From an uncultured Pontibacter sp. (GTDB lineage: Bacteria > Bacteroidota > Bacteroidia > Cytophagales > Hymenobacteraceae): a stretch of 64,000 bases of DNA. Positions 26,095-35,871 of the stretch are shown here, in pieces (the stretch's first letter is position 1; each line of letters begins with the position of its first letter). A model generated the notes under the pieces. The model was not told the origin of the DNA. It saw nothing but the letters and a program-made list of their open reading frames with translations, and ran no database searches. A program made the translations under genes and the position numbers. The stretch spans positions 1-64,000 of the forward strand of contig NZ_CANLMZ010000002.1 of NCBI RefSeq assembly GCF_947492645.1, given 5' to 3'.

Positions 26095-27156
26095 CTACGC
26101 TTGCATAACAGCTGCATGTGGCTGTTTTGTGTATTCTTTATACCAGGCTACAAACTTAGCCAAACCATCTGCCAGCGATGTTTGGGGGCTATAACCGGTT
26201 GCCTGTATCAGTTCATCCACATCAGCATACGTACGTTCCACGTCGCCGGGCTGCATAGGCTTTAAATCCAGTTTAGCCTTTTTGCCCAGTAATTGCTCCA
26301 GGTTAGCTACTAAATCCAGTAGCGGCTCTGGTTTGTTATTGCCGATATTGAATACTTTGTATGGGGCTGTACTTCCAGCTGTAGCACCTGTTTTGGGGCA
26401 ATCCTCCAGCAATTTAAGTATACTTGTAATTACATCATCCACGTAAGTGAAATCGCGGAGCATGTTGCCGTTGTTAAAGATCTGGATGGGTTTACCTGTT
26501 GCTATAGCCTCTGCGAAACTGTAGTAAGCCATGTCCGGGCGCCCCCATGGGCCATATACCGTAAAAAAGCGCATGCCTGTTATGGGTAAGTTGTAAAGGT
26601 GCGCATAACTATGGGCCATTGCTTCGTTTGCCTTTTTGGTAGCGGCATAAAACGATACCGGTAAATCTGTCTTGTCGCTTGTTTTAAAGGGAATGCTGCT
26701 GTTTAAACCATAAACTGAACTAGACGAGGCAAAAAGCAAATGCTTTATGCTATGCCTTCGGCAACACTCCAGCACGTTGGCAAAACCTACCAGGTTGCTG
26801 CTTACATAAGACTGCGGGTGCTCTATGCTATGCCGAACACCTGCCTGCGCTCCCAGGTTAATTACTACATCAAATTTATACTTTGAAAATAGTTGTTGCA
26901 GGTTTGCTTCATCTGCCAGGTCAAGCTTAACAAAATATTGGCTATACCCCAGGTTGTTCTGCACAATCTCGTTGTAACCGAGGCGCTGCGTCTCAAACCC
27001 TTGGGCACGGAGGCGCTCCGTTTTCAGGTTGGGGTCGTAGTAACTGTTCAATACATCCAGCCCCACCACGATGTGCTCAGCATTACGCAAAGCCAACATC
27101 AGGTGGTGACCGATAAAACCTGCGCTTCCTGTTACCAGAATCTTTTGTCCTGCCAT
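26095..27156 (-). CDS. UDP-glucuronate 4-epimerase-like NAD-dependent epimerase
   Basis: A 353-residue extended short-chain dehydrogenase. The Rossmann motif is TGSAGFIGHHL near residue 10, and the catalytic Ser-Tyr-Lys set is in SSSSVYG and YAATKKANE. The inserted stretch NSYYDPNLKTERL and the CAP-type C-terminal half resemble LpsL/Cap1J UDP-glucuronate 4-epimerases, which make UDP-galacturonate for surface polysaccharide. GDP-mannose dehydratase or GalE are less likely. It stands upstream of the GT2 operon on the same strand, 190 bases away. Confidence 0.85.
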   Translation of the reverse strand: MAGQKILVTGSAGFIGHHLMLALRNAEHIVVGLDVLNSYYDPNLKTERLRAQGFETQRLGYNEIVQNNLGYSQYFVKLDLADEANLQQLFSKYKFDVVINLGAQAGVRHSIEHPQSYVSSNLVGFANVLECCRRHSIKHLLFASSSSVYGLNSSIPFKTSDKTDLPVSFYAATKKANEAMAHSYAHLYNLPITGMRFFTVYGPWGRPDMAYYSFAEAIATGKPIQIFNNGNMLRDFTYVDDVITSILKLLEDCPKTGATAGSTAPYKVFNIGNNKPEPLLDLVANLEQLLGKKAKLDLKPMQPGDVERTYADVDELIQATGYSPQTSLADGLAKFVAWYKEYTKQPHAAVMQA

Positions 27157-27411
27157 GCCTGTTCAGATTTAATAGCGGCTTTTTTTTAAGTAGCTGCAAC
27201 CGCTAATTCTACACTACGAATCTGTAGTAAATTTGTAGTGAATTTTCAGTTTTCGTTATAAATGTTTCGGGTTAAAGCCGTCCTCAACCCGAATATCCTT
27301 CCGTATACTTTCATCCTTCTACGAAAGTGTATATTTTTAGGGATAGCTTATTTCTGATGATTGCCTGCCATACAATTCTTACAGGCAGTATCACACAACT
27401 ATACCCTGCCC

Positions 27412-30288
27412 ATGCGCCCACTTCTTAAAAGCGTTTTATACTTGCTGCCCGGCCTGCTGCTGGTTTTGCCAGCTCTTGCCCAGCACCCCGACAATGTAGC
27501 TGCCATTCGGCAAAAGCTAGCCCAGGAACGGCAAACGGCCTTACAGTTGCCTGCTGCAAATGCTGCTGCCAAAGCAGATAAACTGGTAGAGCTAGGGCTA
27601 TGGGAGGAGGCGCGTGAGGTGTTGCAGCAGGCAAAGCCATCTGCAGCCGTAAAAATGGCGGAGGCAAAGCTGGCTATACTTCAAAATGATTTTGATGCTG
27701 CTGAAAAACTGGTAGCTGCGGCATTAAAGTATAATCCAAAGTCACCGGATGCCCTGTTACTTAAATCCAGGTTGCAGGTGCAAGCCTGGCAATTGCCTGA
27801 TGCCATGGCAACTGCACAGCAGGTGCTACAGGCAGAGCCTAAAAACGAAGCCGCTGCGCTGGCTATCGGCCGTGTGCTGATGCTGCAGAAAAAGTATAAG
27901 CAGGCGCTGGAGTGGGCACAAAAAGTACAAAGCCTGAACCCGAAGAACGCCGAAGCCTACCTGCTGGAGTCTGATGTGCACTTCTGGAACCAGAAGCCGG
28001 AACTGGCCGAAAAGCCCTTACTTACCAGCCTCACATTAAACCCGTTTAACCCCGATGCCCGCTTTAACTACGGCTATGCCATCTGGCGCCGTGTAGATGC
28101 CACCCAACTGAATGCCATGGCAGCGCAATGGGAATTAGCTTTGGAGTTGAACCCCTTGCACTACGTTACGCATTGGCATTGGGGCAACGGCCACACCAAC
28201 CTTACCTACGCCGACTACGCGCAACCCGATGATGAGCAGGTACGCCAGGAGTTAAAGGCTGCGGATAAACTCTTATCTGAAAATAAAATAGGACAGGCGC
28301 TGACCGAGATTGAAAAAGTACAGCAAAAATATAAAAGCTCAGTATTGCCGCTAATGTTGAAGGGATCTGCCTATTACATGGCTTTTGATATGGATCGTAC
28401 CACGCGCCTGGATTCGGCACAGGCTATATTTAAGCGCATACTACTTAAAAAGAAACATTACGGCCCGGCACACAATGCCTTGGCTGCTGTTATAAAGCAA
28501 AAGCAACTTACTTACCTGCACAACTACGACTCGCTGCAGCAGGTTATCCAAACAACTTTGATCAAAGACCCGGTAAATTTTACCAGGGTGTTTCCGGATG
28601 TGGCATACTATCCCGGAGATGAGGTTCAGAAAATGGTATGGTCGCAGCTTTACGAGAGCATCGTATACTTTCCGTTCCTGTCTAAGCAAAACGAGAAGTT
28701 CGTAATTCCGCCTTTGCACATGGACCTGGCCATTGCCATGCAATCGCCCTACTTCAGGCAGGCTACCACCTTTGATAACCGCCAATGGATGGATATACGC
28801 GGTGTTGGCAGCGGTGCTGCTGCTATTGAGTACGTTGTGCGCGGCTCCTACCTGGAGCGAAACGTGGTATTGCACGAGTATGTACACCTGTTTCATGGGC
28901 GCGTATTTACCGATGCCGAAAACCGGATGGTGCGCCGCCTTTACAACAATGCCATGAAAGAAGGCCGCACCCTGGACTACTACTCAGCTAACAACGAGCA
29001 CGAATACCTTGCCCAAACCTACCCGGCCTACTTTGAGCCCGTAAAGGTGCACCCGCTCAATCATAAGTCCATTAACACCACCGCCGACCTGAAGGCCAAA
29101 GACCCTGAACTTTATACTTTTCTGGACCAACTGGTGCAAAGGCAGCGCACCTACTTGGCCGGTAACAAGCAAGCAATGGCCAGCAACTGGGCCGAAGTAT
29201 ACCTTAATCTGGCAGAGCAGGCACAAAACAGGAAAGACTATGCACAGGCAACATCTCTGCTCGATACTGCTTTGGTATGGGACGCAAACTACCAGCCGGC
29301 GCTAATAGCCTATGCTGGGGTTAAACAGGTGCAGAAACAATTTGAGGCTGCAGGTGACTGGCTCCGGAAAGCAAAAGAAGTTGCTGCCGGTTACGCGCCG
29401 ATTTACCTGGCAGAAGCAGCGTTAACGGAAGCACAGCGGAGAGAGGGCAAACTAAAGCAACAAGAGGCGATACAACATCAGGTTAGCTTGTACAGTAAGG
29501 CGCTAGAGCTAGAAGATGACCTGCTGATGCGAGCACAGGCAAACCAACGTTTCAGAGAGTTTTACCTGAGCTATGGTATGGTGCCCGAGGCAATTGCCGT
29601 TGCCAAAAGTTACATAAAAGATGCCCCGACTGTTTCTACCTACCTCCGTGACCGCCGCGACGAAGCCATTGCCTTTGCCAGTTGGTTGCAGGGAACATCA
29701 ATACAGACGCAGGAGCCGGAGCAGGTTTTGGCAAAGCTTGTTGCGCAAAAGCCGCAGCAGTATGAGTTGCGCCGGCAGTATGCCGATGTGTTAGCTGCGC
29801 AAGGCAAGTATAAAGAGGCATTCGAAACACTAGAGGAGGCACAACGAATACTAAGTGCGGCCGGAACACCCCGTGCCGATTACTTGCTGCGCATGGCAAA
29901 CTATAAACTGCAGCTTCAGGACAGAGACGCAGCCATGGCCGTAGCACAACCGCTGCTTACGGGTAAAGCCAACCTACGGGGCGAAACATACCTGCTGGCG
30001 GGCCTCTATGCCGACTTAGGAATGATACCTAAAGCAGAAGAACTTATGCAACAGCAGGCTGCACCAGCCACACAGCAGGAGTTGGTACAGCAGCAGTTTG
30101 CCCATGCCCGTATGCTGGAGGCGCAACATAAAAACAAGAAGGCTATTAAAGTTTATAAAGAGGCCCTGGCCCAACAGCCCTACCACCTCGAACTGCGCAA
30201 CCGCCTGGCAAGCCTGTTGCTTAAAAGTGGCAAAGCAAAGGAAACTGCTGCAGTACAAAATTTTGGTAAAGAACCCATAACATTGTAA
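27412..30288 (+). CDS. TPR protein with embedded gluzincin metallopeptidase domain
   Basis: A 958-residue exported protein. From the ATG at 27412 the signal peptide is residues 1-24 (ending ALAQ); a TTG further upstream would spoil it. Many tetratricopeptide-type helices fill residues about 50-260 and 600-950 (repeated AxxLxPxNxxAxxxL spacing). In between, at 488-492, lies HEYVH, a zinc HExxH motif, with a possible third ligand Glu529 in NEHEYLAQTYP. This makes it a peptidase-MA-like zinc enzyme flanked by TPR scaffolds. The substrate is unknown. It precedes a lipoprotein histidine phosphatase by 54 bases. Confidence 0.8.
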   Translation: MRPLLKSVLYLLPGLLLVLPALAQHPDNVAAIRQKLAQERQTALQLPAANAAAKADKLVELGLWEEAREVLQQAKPSAAVKMAEAKLAILQNDFDAAEKLVAAALKYNPKSPDALLLKSRLQVQAWQLPDAMATAQQVLQAEPKNEAAALAIGRVLMLQKKYKQALEWAQKVQSLNPKNAEAYLLESDVHFWNQKPELAEKPLLTSLTLNPFNPDARFNYGYAIWRRVDATQLNAMAAQWELALELNPLHYVTHWHWGNGHTNLTYADYAQPDDEQVRQELKAADKLLSENKIGQALTEIEKVQQKYKSSVLPLMLKGSAYYMAFDMDRTTRLDSAQAIFKRILLKKKHYGPAHNALAAVIKQKQLTYLHNYDSLQQVIQTTLIKDPVNFTRVFPDVAYYPGDEVQKMVWSQLYESIVYFPFLSKQNEKFVIPPLHMDLAIAMQSPYFRQATTFDNRQWMDIRGVGSGAAAIEYVVRGSYLERNVVLHEYVHLFHGRVFTDAENRMVRRLYNNAMKEGRTLDYYSANNEHEYLAQTYPAYFEPVKVHPLNHKSINTTADLKAKDPELYTFLDQLVQRQRTYLAGNKQAMASNWAEVYLNLAEQAQNRKDYAQATSLLDTALVWDANYQPALIAYAGVKQVQKQFEAAGDWLRKAKEVAAGYAPIYLAEAALTEAQRREGKLKQQEAIQHQVSLYSKALELEDDLLMRAQANQRFREFYLSYGMVPEAIAVAKSYIKDAPTVSTYLRDRRDEAIAFASWLQGTSIQTQEPEQVLAKLVAQKPQQYELRRQYADVLAAQGKYKEAFETLEEAQRILSAAGTPRADYLLRMANYKLQLQDRDAAMAVAQPLLTGKANLRGETYLLAGLYADLGMIPKAEELMQQQAAPATQQELVQQQFAHARMLEAQHKNKKAIKVYKEALAQQPYHLELRNRLASLLLKSGKAKETAAVQNFGKEPITL

Positions 30289-30342
30289 ATAGCAAAACAA
30301 ACTACAACTATACTTTCAACAATCTAACCAACCAACAACATT

Positions 30343-30933
30343 ATGAGAATACGTTTACTCCTGCATATGTGGGCTTTGCTGCTGCTGCTGGTAACTGCAG
30401 CCTGTCGTAATACACCCTCTGGCAACGAAGGCGCCGTTGCGGTGACCAACCCCATGCCAAACGAAATAAATGCGTTGCCTACTACCGTTTACCTGGTGCG
30501 CCATGCTGAGAAAGATATCGCTAACCCATCTGATCAGGACCCAGGACTTACACCTGAGGGAGAAGTCAGGGCAGCGGCATTGCGCGCTGAGCTGGAAGGC
30601 CAAAAAATAGATGTGCTTTATGCAACAAAGTATAAGCGCACACAAAATACACTTAAACCTATGGCAGAGGCCCGAAACCTGGAAATTAACATATATGAGG
30701 CGCATGATTTCAATGGCCTGCAGAAAAAGATACGCGAGGAGCACCCAGGTAAAACAGTAGTGGTGGCAGGCCACTCGAATACGTTGCTCCCATTAATCGA
30801 AGCATTCGGTATAAAGCGCCCTATTGCGGATATAAGAGACAGCCAATACGATTACCTGTTTAAGTTAACCTTTACGCCCGATGGCACATCAGCTGTGGAA
30901 ACAACCCGCTTCGGTGCCAGCTCAAAGGAATAA
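30343..30933 (+). CDS. Lipoprotein histidine phosphatase family protein
   Basis: A 196-residue phosphoglycerate-mutase-fold phosphatase. Residues 1-20 form a lipoprotein signal with lipobox VTAAC, so the enzyme sits on a membrane facing the periplasm or surface. The phosphohistidine motif is YLVRHAEKD and the second active-site histidine is in VVAGHSNTL. SixA-like members remove phosphate from phosphohistidine or phosphorylated small molecules; the substrate here is unknown. It follows the TPR peptidase gene closely and ends at a terminator. Confidence 0.88.
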   Translation: MRIRLLLHMWALLLLLVTAACRNTPSGNEGAVAVTNPMPNEINALPTTVYLVRHAEKDIANPSDQDPGLTPEGEVRAAALRAELEGQKIDVLYATKYKRTQNTLKPMAEARNLEINIYEAHDFNGLQKKIREEHPGKTVVVAGHSNTLLPLIEAFGIKRPIADIRDSQYDYLFKLTFTPDGTSAVETTRFGASSKE

Positions 30934-30956
30934 TCTATTATGCCCTCAATTAAAAG

Positions 30957-30992
30957 AAAACCCCTGGCCATCAAGGTCAGGGGTTTTCTTTT
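30957..30992 (+). terminator. Terminator after the histidine phosphatase gene
   Basis: An A4/T4-capped stem pairs 30957-30966 with 30978-30987 (arms with ACCCCTG and CAGGGGT), followed by CTTTT. Confidence 0.8.
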
Positions 30993-31058
30993 GCTCACAA
31001 TTGTAAAAACATCTTTGCCTTTAATCTGCGTAGGTAATACAACACGAAACCAAGTTTT

Positions 31059-32339
31059 ATGCGCGCATTAACAGTTAAAGTACCACAAGGAAAAGGGGAG
31101 GAGGTTAAAGAAAAGGCTCAGGAACTTAATGGCAAAAACCTCAGCATCGAGCAAGTGGAGGCCGGAGAGTTAGTTCGGGTGCATTTGAGTAATAAAAATG
31201 TAAATCAGTTTATAGAAAATATAAACAACATAGAGGAAGCAGAGATTACGCTGATTCCGAGGGGGGTTATCACGTTGTACCCACCCCACGACCAGGCCCC
31301 AGACCAGGTGACGGATGTAACTTACCGCAGCCCCTTAGAGATATTTATGGGAGGTTTGCAAAGCGTTGGTTCCAAGGTGGGGTTAATGGGGTATGCGCTT
31401 TCAGGGGGAATACTGGTGTGGGTCGGGCTTTATACAAACACCGTTTTCTTATTGGTAGCGGCTATGTTGGTTTCGCCTTTTGCAGGCCCTGCCATGAATG
31501 CTGCTCTGGCGGCGGCAGCCGGCAAAGGTAAGTTGCTGCTTCAAAGCCTGAAACGGTACTTCCTGGCTATTTCTATCAGTATAGTCACCACATTTATACT
31601 TTCTTTTCTGGTTGGGCAGGAGCATGCCACCCCTTTAATGGTGGAGGTAAGCCACATATCCCAAATGGCCGTACTTTTACCCTTGGTTGCTGGCTTTGCC
31701 GGCGGCATAAACCTTATACAATCGGAACGGGATAGCCTGGTGCCCGGTGCAGCAGTAGGTACGTTGGTGGCGGCCTCGTTGGCACCGCCTACCGGCCTGA
31801 TTGGCATGGCACTTAATTTCGGGAACTGGCAGATGGTGCAGAGTGGCATTTTCCTGCTTATACTTCAGTTGGCGGTCATACAACTATCGGCGGCCTTGGT
31901 TTTCAGGTACTTGGGTAAGATAACCATAAAAGGCGTGCGTTTTGCAGATGGGCAGGAGTATGTATATAAGCTCTCTTTGGTGGTATCGGGGCTGATAGTG
32001 GCCGGGCTGATGTATTGGCAGTTTAACAAACAGCCCAACCTGCAAAAAGGTAGCCTTGCCACGCAGATAACCGAAACTATTCGCACCTCATTAAAAGAGT
32101 ATGACTATGTAGAGACCATTGAAGTAAACGCCCGGTTTACCAGGGGCACTCTACCAGACCTGAACCCTGTTATCTGCGAGCTCTATCTTTACAACCGCAG
32201 CGACTCTTTGCCTGATGAACAGGTAAAGCAACTGCTGCAAGCCGAACTGTTCAGGCGTGTAAAAGAGAAAAACTTTAACGCTGACCCGATGTTCGACATC
32301 AAAATGCTTGACTATAAAGGAGGAGAAGGCAAGCCTTAG
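31059..32339 (+). CDS. DUF389 membrane protein
   Basis: A 426-residue protein with an N-terminal alpha-beta domain of about 70 residues (MRALTVKVPQGKGEEVKEKA), followed by seven or so membrane segments from about residue 120 to 330. Helices such as LVAAMLVSPFAGPAMNAALA and LAPPTGLIGMAL carry the DUF389 pattern (TIGR00271/TIGR00341 type). The C-terminal 90 residues are soluble. The function of the family is unknown. Its end overlaps the end of the convergent RDD gene by 4 bases. Confidence 0.87.
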   Translation: MRALTVKVPQGKGEEVKEKAQELNGKNLSIEQVEAGELVRVHLSNKNVNQFIENINNIEEAEITLIPRGVITLYPPHDQAPDQVTDVTYRSPLEIFMGGLQSVGSKVGLMGYALSGGILVWVGLYTNTVFLLVAAMLVSPFAGPAMNAALAAAAGKGKLLLQSLKRYFLAISISIVTTFILSFLVGQEHATPLMVEVSHISQMAVLLPLVAGFAGGINLIQSERDSLVPGAAVGTLVAASLAPPTGLIGMALNFGNWQMVQSGIFLLILQLAVIQLSAALVFRYLGKITIKGVRFADGQEYVYKLSLVVSGLIVAGLMYWQFNKQPNLQKGSLATQITETIRTSLKEYDYVETIEVNARFTRGTLPDLNPVICELYLYNRSDSLPDEQVKQLLQAELFRRVKEKNFNADPMFDIKMLDYKGGEGKP

Positions 32340-32767
32340 CGCGTAACTACTACAGAGCGAGCCAGCCTGTCATGCAGGGTTCTGCGGGAAATGGGATGCA
32401 CGCCAAGTATAAAGCGCATCAACAGCATTACAACAGAAAGCGGTTTAGTAAGATAACGGATGGAGGCACTCTTAAACGATATCCTTTTTCCGGTGGTGGA
32501 GGTTACGCGCAAACCCGTAAGGTATTTACCTAGTGTAGCCTGGCAAGCACAGGTTTCCATGCCCGCAAAGTATAGCCAGGCCAACGAGAAATCGAGAAGG
32601 CGCTCTGGCTTAAACAAGTAAGCTTGCTCGTTGCTGCTATAAGTTAGATAATCGATTATGCCGATAAGAGTAAGTAAAAGCAATACATCCAGTACAAGCG
32701 CAACCATGCGTTTACTTAAATCAGCAAGCTCAGTTTTCTTGTCTGTTTGGGTATAAATTGCCTGCAT
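32336..32767 (-). CDS. RDD family membrane protein
   Basis: A 143-residue protein with three membrane segments and the RDD family pattern: an N-terminal KRMVALVLDVLLLLTLIG helix bearing the Arg-Asp pair, LGKYLTGLRVTSTTGKRISF after the second helix, and HDRLARSVVVTR at the end. Some RDD proteins act as cation/proton antiporters, but the role here is unknown. It is convergent with the DUF389 gene, with 4 bases of overlap. Confidence 0.88.
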   Translation of the reverse strand: MQAIYTQTDKKTELADLSKRMVALVLDVLLLLTLIGIIDYLTYSSNEQAYLFKPERLLDFSLAWLYFAGMETCACQATLGKYLTGLRVTSTTGKRISFKSASIRYLTKPLSVVMLLMRFILGVHPISRRTLHDRLARSVVVTR

Positions 32768-32891
32768 ATAAATAGTAGTAGAGTTCTCCGCACCTTCTTA
32801 TACTTTTATGTCCGTAGTTGGTTACAGGCTATGCAGGATTATTTTTATTATGGATAAATTGTGGTACCGTGTTGATGTTTAAGGTGTTATG

Positions 32892-32934
32892 ACAGGAAAA
32901 GAGGCTGTCCTAAGGGTATTGCCTCTTTTCCTGT
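32892..32934 (-). terminator. Long hairpin downstream of cytochrome c
   Basis: A perfect 14-bp stem (32892-32905 with 32921-32934) with a 15-base loop lies between the end of the minus-strand cytochrome gene and the start of the RDD gene. It lacks a clean T tract. Confidence 0.55.
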
Positions 32935-32996
32935 TACTTAAATATTTCGTTGCCTCTATAACTTAGGCCGTATCCGGAGCGCAGCCTACGCGTGGT

Positions 32997-34001
32997 TTAT
33001 GATTTGGCTGGAGCAGGCGTAAAACGCTCTATCTTATTTTTTTGTGGCTCCAGGGTTCTCAAATACCTGTAAATGGCACGCAGGTCTTGCTCTTTCATGC
33101 CGGCATACATGGCCCATGGCATAATCGTGTTCATTTCGCCTGGCGATACTTTTCGCGCTGTCATAGCTGGGTCTTCAAAGCTTTTGAAGCGCTGCACAAA
33201 CATATCCTCCGACCATGTGCCAATGCCGGTTTGTTTATCTGGGGTGATGTTGGCAGAGCGCAGCACAGCACCGTTCGGAAACTTAAACTCGAATCCTCCA
33301 GCCATATACTTGCCCTCGATAGGTTTGCCCTTTTCTGCCGGGGTGTGGCAGTCGCCGCAAGATGCAATTGTTAAAAGGTACTTGCCTCTAAGTACTTCAT
33401 CGCCTAAAGCAGTTTCTTCCACAGAGTTGGCATCTGCTTTAAGTGGCATGGTACGCATAATCAGGTTCATCGGGAAATCAGGATCAGCCTTTGGCACTTC
33501 GTTTTTAATTGGTTTTAAGGTACGGATGTAGGAAATAATAGCATAAGCATCCTGCTTCGACATTTTGTTATAGGCATTATAAGGCATCACCGGGAACAGA
33601 GGGTCTCCGTTTTTGCTTACGCCTTTGGTCATGGCACGGTAAATTTCGCCGTCAGTCCAGTTGCCAATGCCGGTTTCTTTGTCGGGGGTGATGTTGCGGG
33701 CGTAAAATGTGCCAGGGAAACCCATACTATGATTAAACACCTCACCACCCTTGCCTTCTGTTCCTGGCACCAACGGAGCTGCAAACTTGCTAAAGTCCCT
33801 GGCAGAGTGGCAATCTATACATACGGCAACATGGTTGGCCAAATACTCACCGCGCTCTACTAAGGCAGGGGTTTTGTTAATGGATATGGTAGGGGCAGCA
33901 TCTACATTCGGGAAGGCATATTGCATGTAAAGTATGCCAGCTGCTGCGATAGCAACAATTGCCACTACCACATAGCCAAAGATCTTCAGGGCTTTTTTCA
34001 T
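32997..34001 (-). CDS. Membrane-anchored diheme cytochrome c
   Basis: A 334-residue periplasmic electron-transfer protein with an N-terminal membrane anchor (residues 7-27) and two cytochrome c domains. The heme motifs are CIDCH at 61-65 and CGDCH at 215-219. The two halves are duplicates: NITPDKETGIGNWTDGE and NITPDKQTGIGTWSED occupy equivalent places, and PVMPYNAYNK / TIMPWAMYAG hold candidate axial methionines. Relatives serve alcohol/gluconate dehydrogenases and terminal oxidases. No partner dehydrogenase is adjacent. A long hairpin follows it. Confidence 0.88.
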   Translation of the reverse strand: MKKALKIFGYVVVAIVAIAAAGILYMQYAFPNVDAAPTISINKTPALVERGEYLANHVAVCIDCHSARDFSKFAAPLVPGTEGKGGEVFNHSMGFPGTFYARNITPDKETGIGNWTDGEIYRAMTKGVSKNGDPLFPVMPYNAYNKMSKQDAYAIISYIRTLKPIKNEVPKADPDFPMNLIMRTMPLKADANSVEETALGDEVLRGKYLLTIASCGDCHTPAEKGKPIEGKYMAGGFEFKFPNGAVLRSANITPDKQTGIGTWSEDMFVQRFKSFEDPAMTARKVSPGEMNTIMPWAMYAGMKEQDLRAIYRYLRTLEPQKNKIERFTPAPAKS

Positions 34002-34017
34002 AGTTATTTAGGATTAA

Positions 34018-34046
34018 TATTAATGGATAATATTAATTTAAAATAT
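34018..34046 (-). promoter_or_regulatory. AT-rich paired palindromes upstream of cytochrome c
   Basis: TTAATATTAAT occurs in two near-palindromic copies within about 30 bases directly upstream of the cytochrome start. They could be an operator. No regulator for it is recognisable here. Confidence 0.3.
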
Positions 34047-34123
34047 GATTAAAGTCAATTTATGCAAGGGCTATATTTATTTATTTTGCGTAGGGTATGC
34101 CTGGTAATGAGTGTACAGGCAAA

Positions 34124-34156
34124 AAAAATCCGCAGGAGGAAAGCCTGCGGATTTTT
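34124..34156 (-). terminator. Terminator after the inactive M16 peptidase gene
   Basis: A 13-bp perfect stem (34124-34136 with 34144-34156) has A5 and T5 ends. It lies 24 bases beyond the stop of the minus-strand gene at 34181. Confidence 0.8.
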
Positions 34157-34180
34157 AAAGTATGAGTAAGTATAAAGTTA

Positions 34181-35827
34181 TTATCTAAAAGTGTTCTTAC
34201 TATCTACTATTTGCACATCCTTCACATTTAGTTTATAAGTGGCAATTTCATTGTCCTCAGCCAAAACGTCTTTCGGTAAACCTTCTTTTACAAGGTTAGA
34301 ATAGCTCATCGGTGAGGGCGTATTGTTTAGTAGCGCCTGCTTAAGTGGTTCTGCTTCGCTATCGTCGGTTACGATGGTTACAAACATATTCTCCGTCTGC
34401 CAGTATTTCTTCACCGCATCGTTTACATCCTGCACCGTCAGGTTAGCCAATAGTTTATCCAGTTCCTCTATGTAATTCTGGCGGCCATAAAAGCGGGAGT
34501 CCATTAAAAAGCCAAGCTGTTTCTCCTGTGTCTGGATGTACAGTTTAATGTAGGAGCGCAGGAATTTACGGGTTAGCTCAAAATCCTGCTGCGTCATGCC
34601 GTTCTGGATCAGGTTATCTACCTCACGCATAGCCAGGCGCAGCGCAAAGTGTGCATGGCCTACGTTTATATCTTTTAATTCGGCGTACTGCTGCTTCAGG
34701 CCTTCGGCTATCTGCACCGGGCGTATCCAGAGGGCAAAATAGTTAGAACTGCGCGGCACCCCCGGGTTTGGCAACTGGAAAGAGCCGCCGTTGTCGTACC
34801 ACTCAATGTAGGAATAGTCGCCGTAGTTCATGGAGCGGGTGGTGCGAATCTTGTCGTAGAGCTTGCCGTAGCTTTTGCGGTGCTCGCCTAAGTATGAGTT
34901 GGCCACCATCAGGGCTGCAAATTCGTCGGCAGAGCGGGTAACCGGCATAGGCGTACCCGTGAAAATGGCCGAGCCCAAGGCATTGTTTTTCTGAATGATC
35001 TCTACCTGCACGCCATTTGGCTTGTTTGGCTGACCTGCTACTGGTATGTTTGGCTTTACATCGGATAGTTGTGCCATGTCCGCTTTCAGTTTGTTCAGGA
35101 AGTCAGCGCTGTAGTTACCGGCAATCCCGATCATCAGGTTGTTGCGGGTAAACATGTTGCGCCAATGGTTCTTCACGTCATCCAGAGTTATACTTTGCAC
35201 GCTGGCCGTTTTGCCTTCTACCATGTGCTGATAGTTGGTGCCCCGGAACAACAGATCTTCCAGCGCCTTTTTGCTGTACTCTTCGTCTGATGATGCTCTG
35301 ATCACCTCATCCACAAAGTTCTGCTGGTTCGATTTTACACGCTTAAAGTCTTCTTCGGCAAAGGCAGGTGTCAGCATCAGGCCGCGCACGATCGGGTAAA
35401 AGTCATTCAGGAAATCCTGGTGTACGGCAAAGGTAAAGGTAGTTACTTCCTTATCCACGTTGGCACCGTAACCAGCCGCCCACGGAAATATTCTGTCCTT
35501 TATCTGCGACACCGTCATGTCCTGTGTGCCCGATTCGGCGATCATCTGGGCTGTGGTATAGGTCAGGCCTTCTTTTCCTTTCGGGTCCGACATAGAGCCG
35601 TTCTTGAACATCAGTTTAATGATAACCTTGTTCGACTCCGGCTGTTTCAGCTCCACCACTTTGTCCGGACCAAAGGCCAGGTTGGCATCGTAGGCAGTTG
35701 GCGTAGCGCTGGCGGTTGCTGTGTTGGTAGTGGTGTCTGTAGTGGTTTGCTCGGATACCTGCGGCTGTTTGGCACAAGCGGTTGCCAGTAATACTACAGG
35801 TAAGATATATGCAGCTAATCTTTTCAT
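34181..35827 (-). CDS. Inactive-type M16 peptidase, lipoprotein
   Basis: A 548-residue M16-fold protein in which the zinc motif HxxEH is missing: the region that should hold it reads GLTYTTAQMIAESG. An N-terminal lipoprotein signal ends at LLATAC, followed by a Thr-rich linker. Two M16 domains are present (about 50-290 and 300-540). M16 enzymes of this kind pair with an active subunit, and the active partner is the next gene upstream, 44 bases away. The complex probably degrades peptides in the periplasm or at the outer membrane. Confidence 0.85.
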   Translation of the reverse strand: MKRLAAYILPVVLLATACAKQPQVSEQTTTDTTTNTATASATPTAYDANLAFGPDKVVELKQPESNKVIIKLMFKNGSMSDPKGKEGLTYTTAQMIAESGTQDMTVSQIKDRIFPWAAGYGANVDKEVTTFTFAVHQDFLNDFYPIVRGLMLTPAFAEEDFKRVKSNQQNFVDEVIRASSDEEYSKKALEDLLFRGTNYQHMVEGKTASVQSITLDDVKNHWRNMFTRNNLMIGIAGNYSADFLNKLKADMAQLSDVKPNIPVAGQPNKPNGVQVEIIQKNNALGSAIFTGTPMPVTRSADEFAALMVANSYLGEHRKSYGKLYDKIRTTRSMNYGDYSYIEWYDNGGSFQLPNPGVPRSSNYFALWIRPVQIAEGLKQQYAELKDINVGHAHFALRLAMREVDNLIQNGMTQQDFELTRKFLRSYIKLYIQTQEKQLGFLMDSRFYGRQNYIEELDKLLANLTVQDVNDAVKKYWQTENMFVTIVTDDSEAEPLKQALLNNTPSPMSYSNLVKEGLPKDVLAEDNEIATYKLNVKDVQIVDSKNTFR

Positions 35828-35871
35828 GCTTTTATACTTGATGTTTCGATAAACTTCTATTTAACTGTAGC

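Noticed and set aside
27361..27411. TTG start for the TPR peptidase
   Set aside because: The extra 17 residues would precede and disrupt the clear signal peptide that begins at the ATG at 27412.
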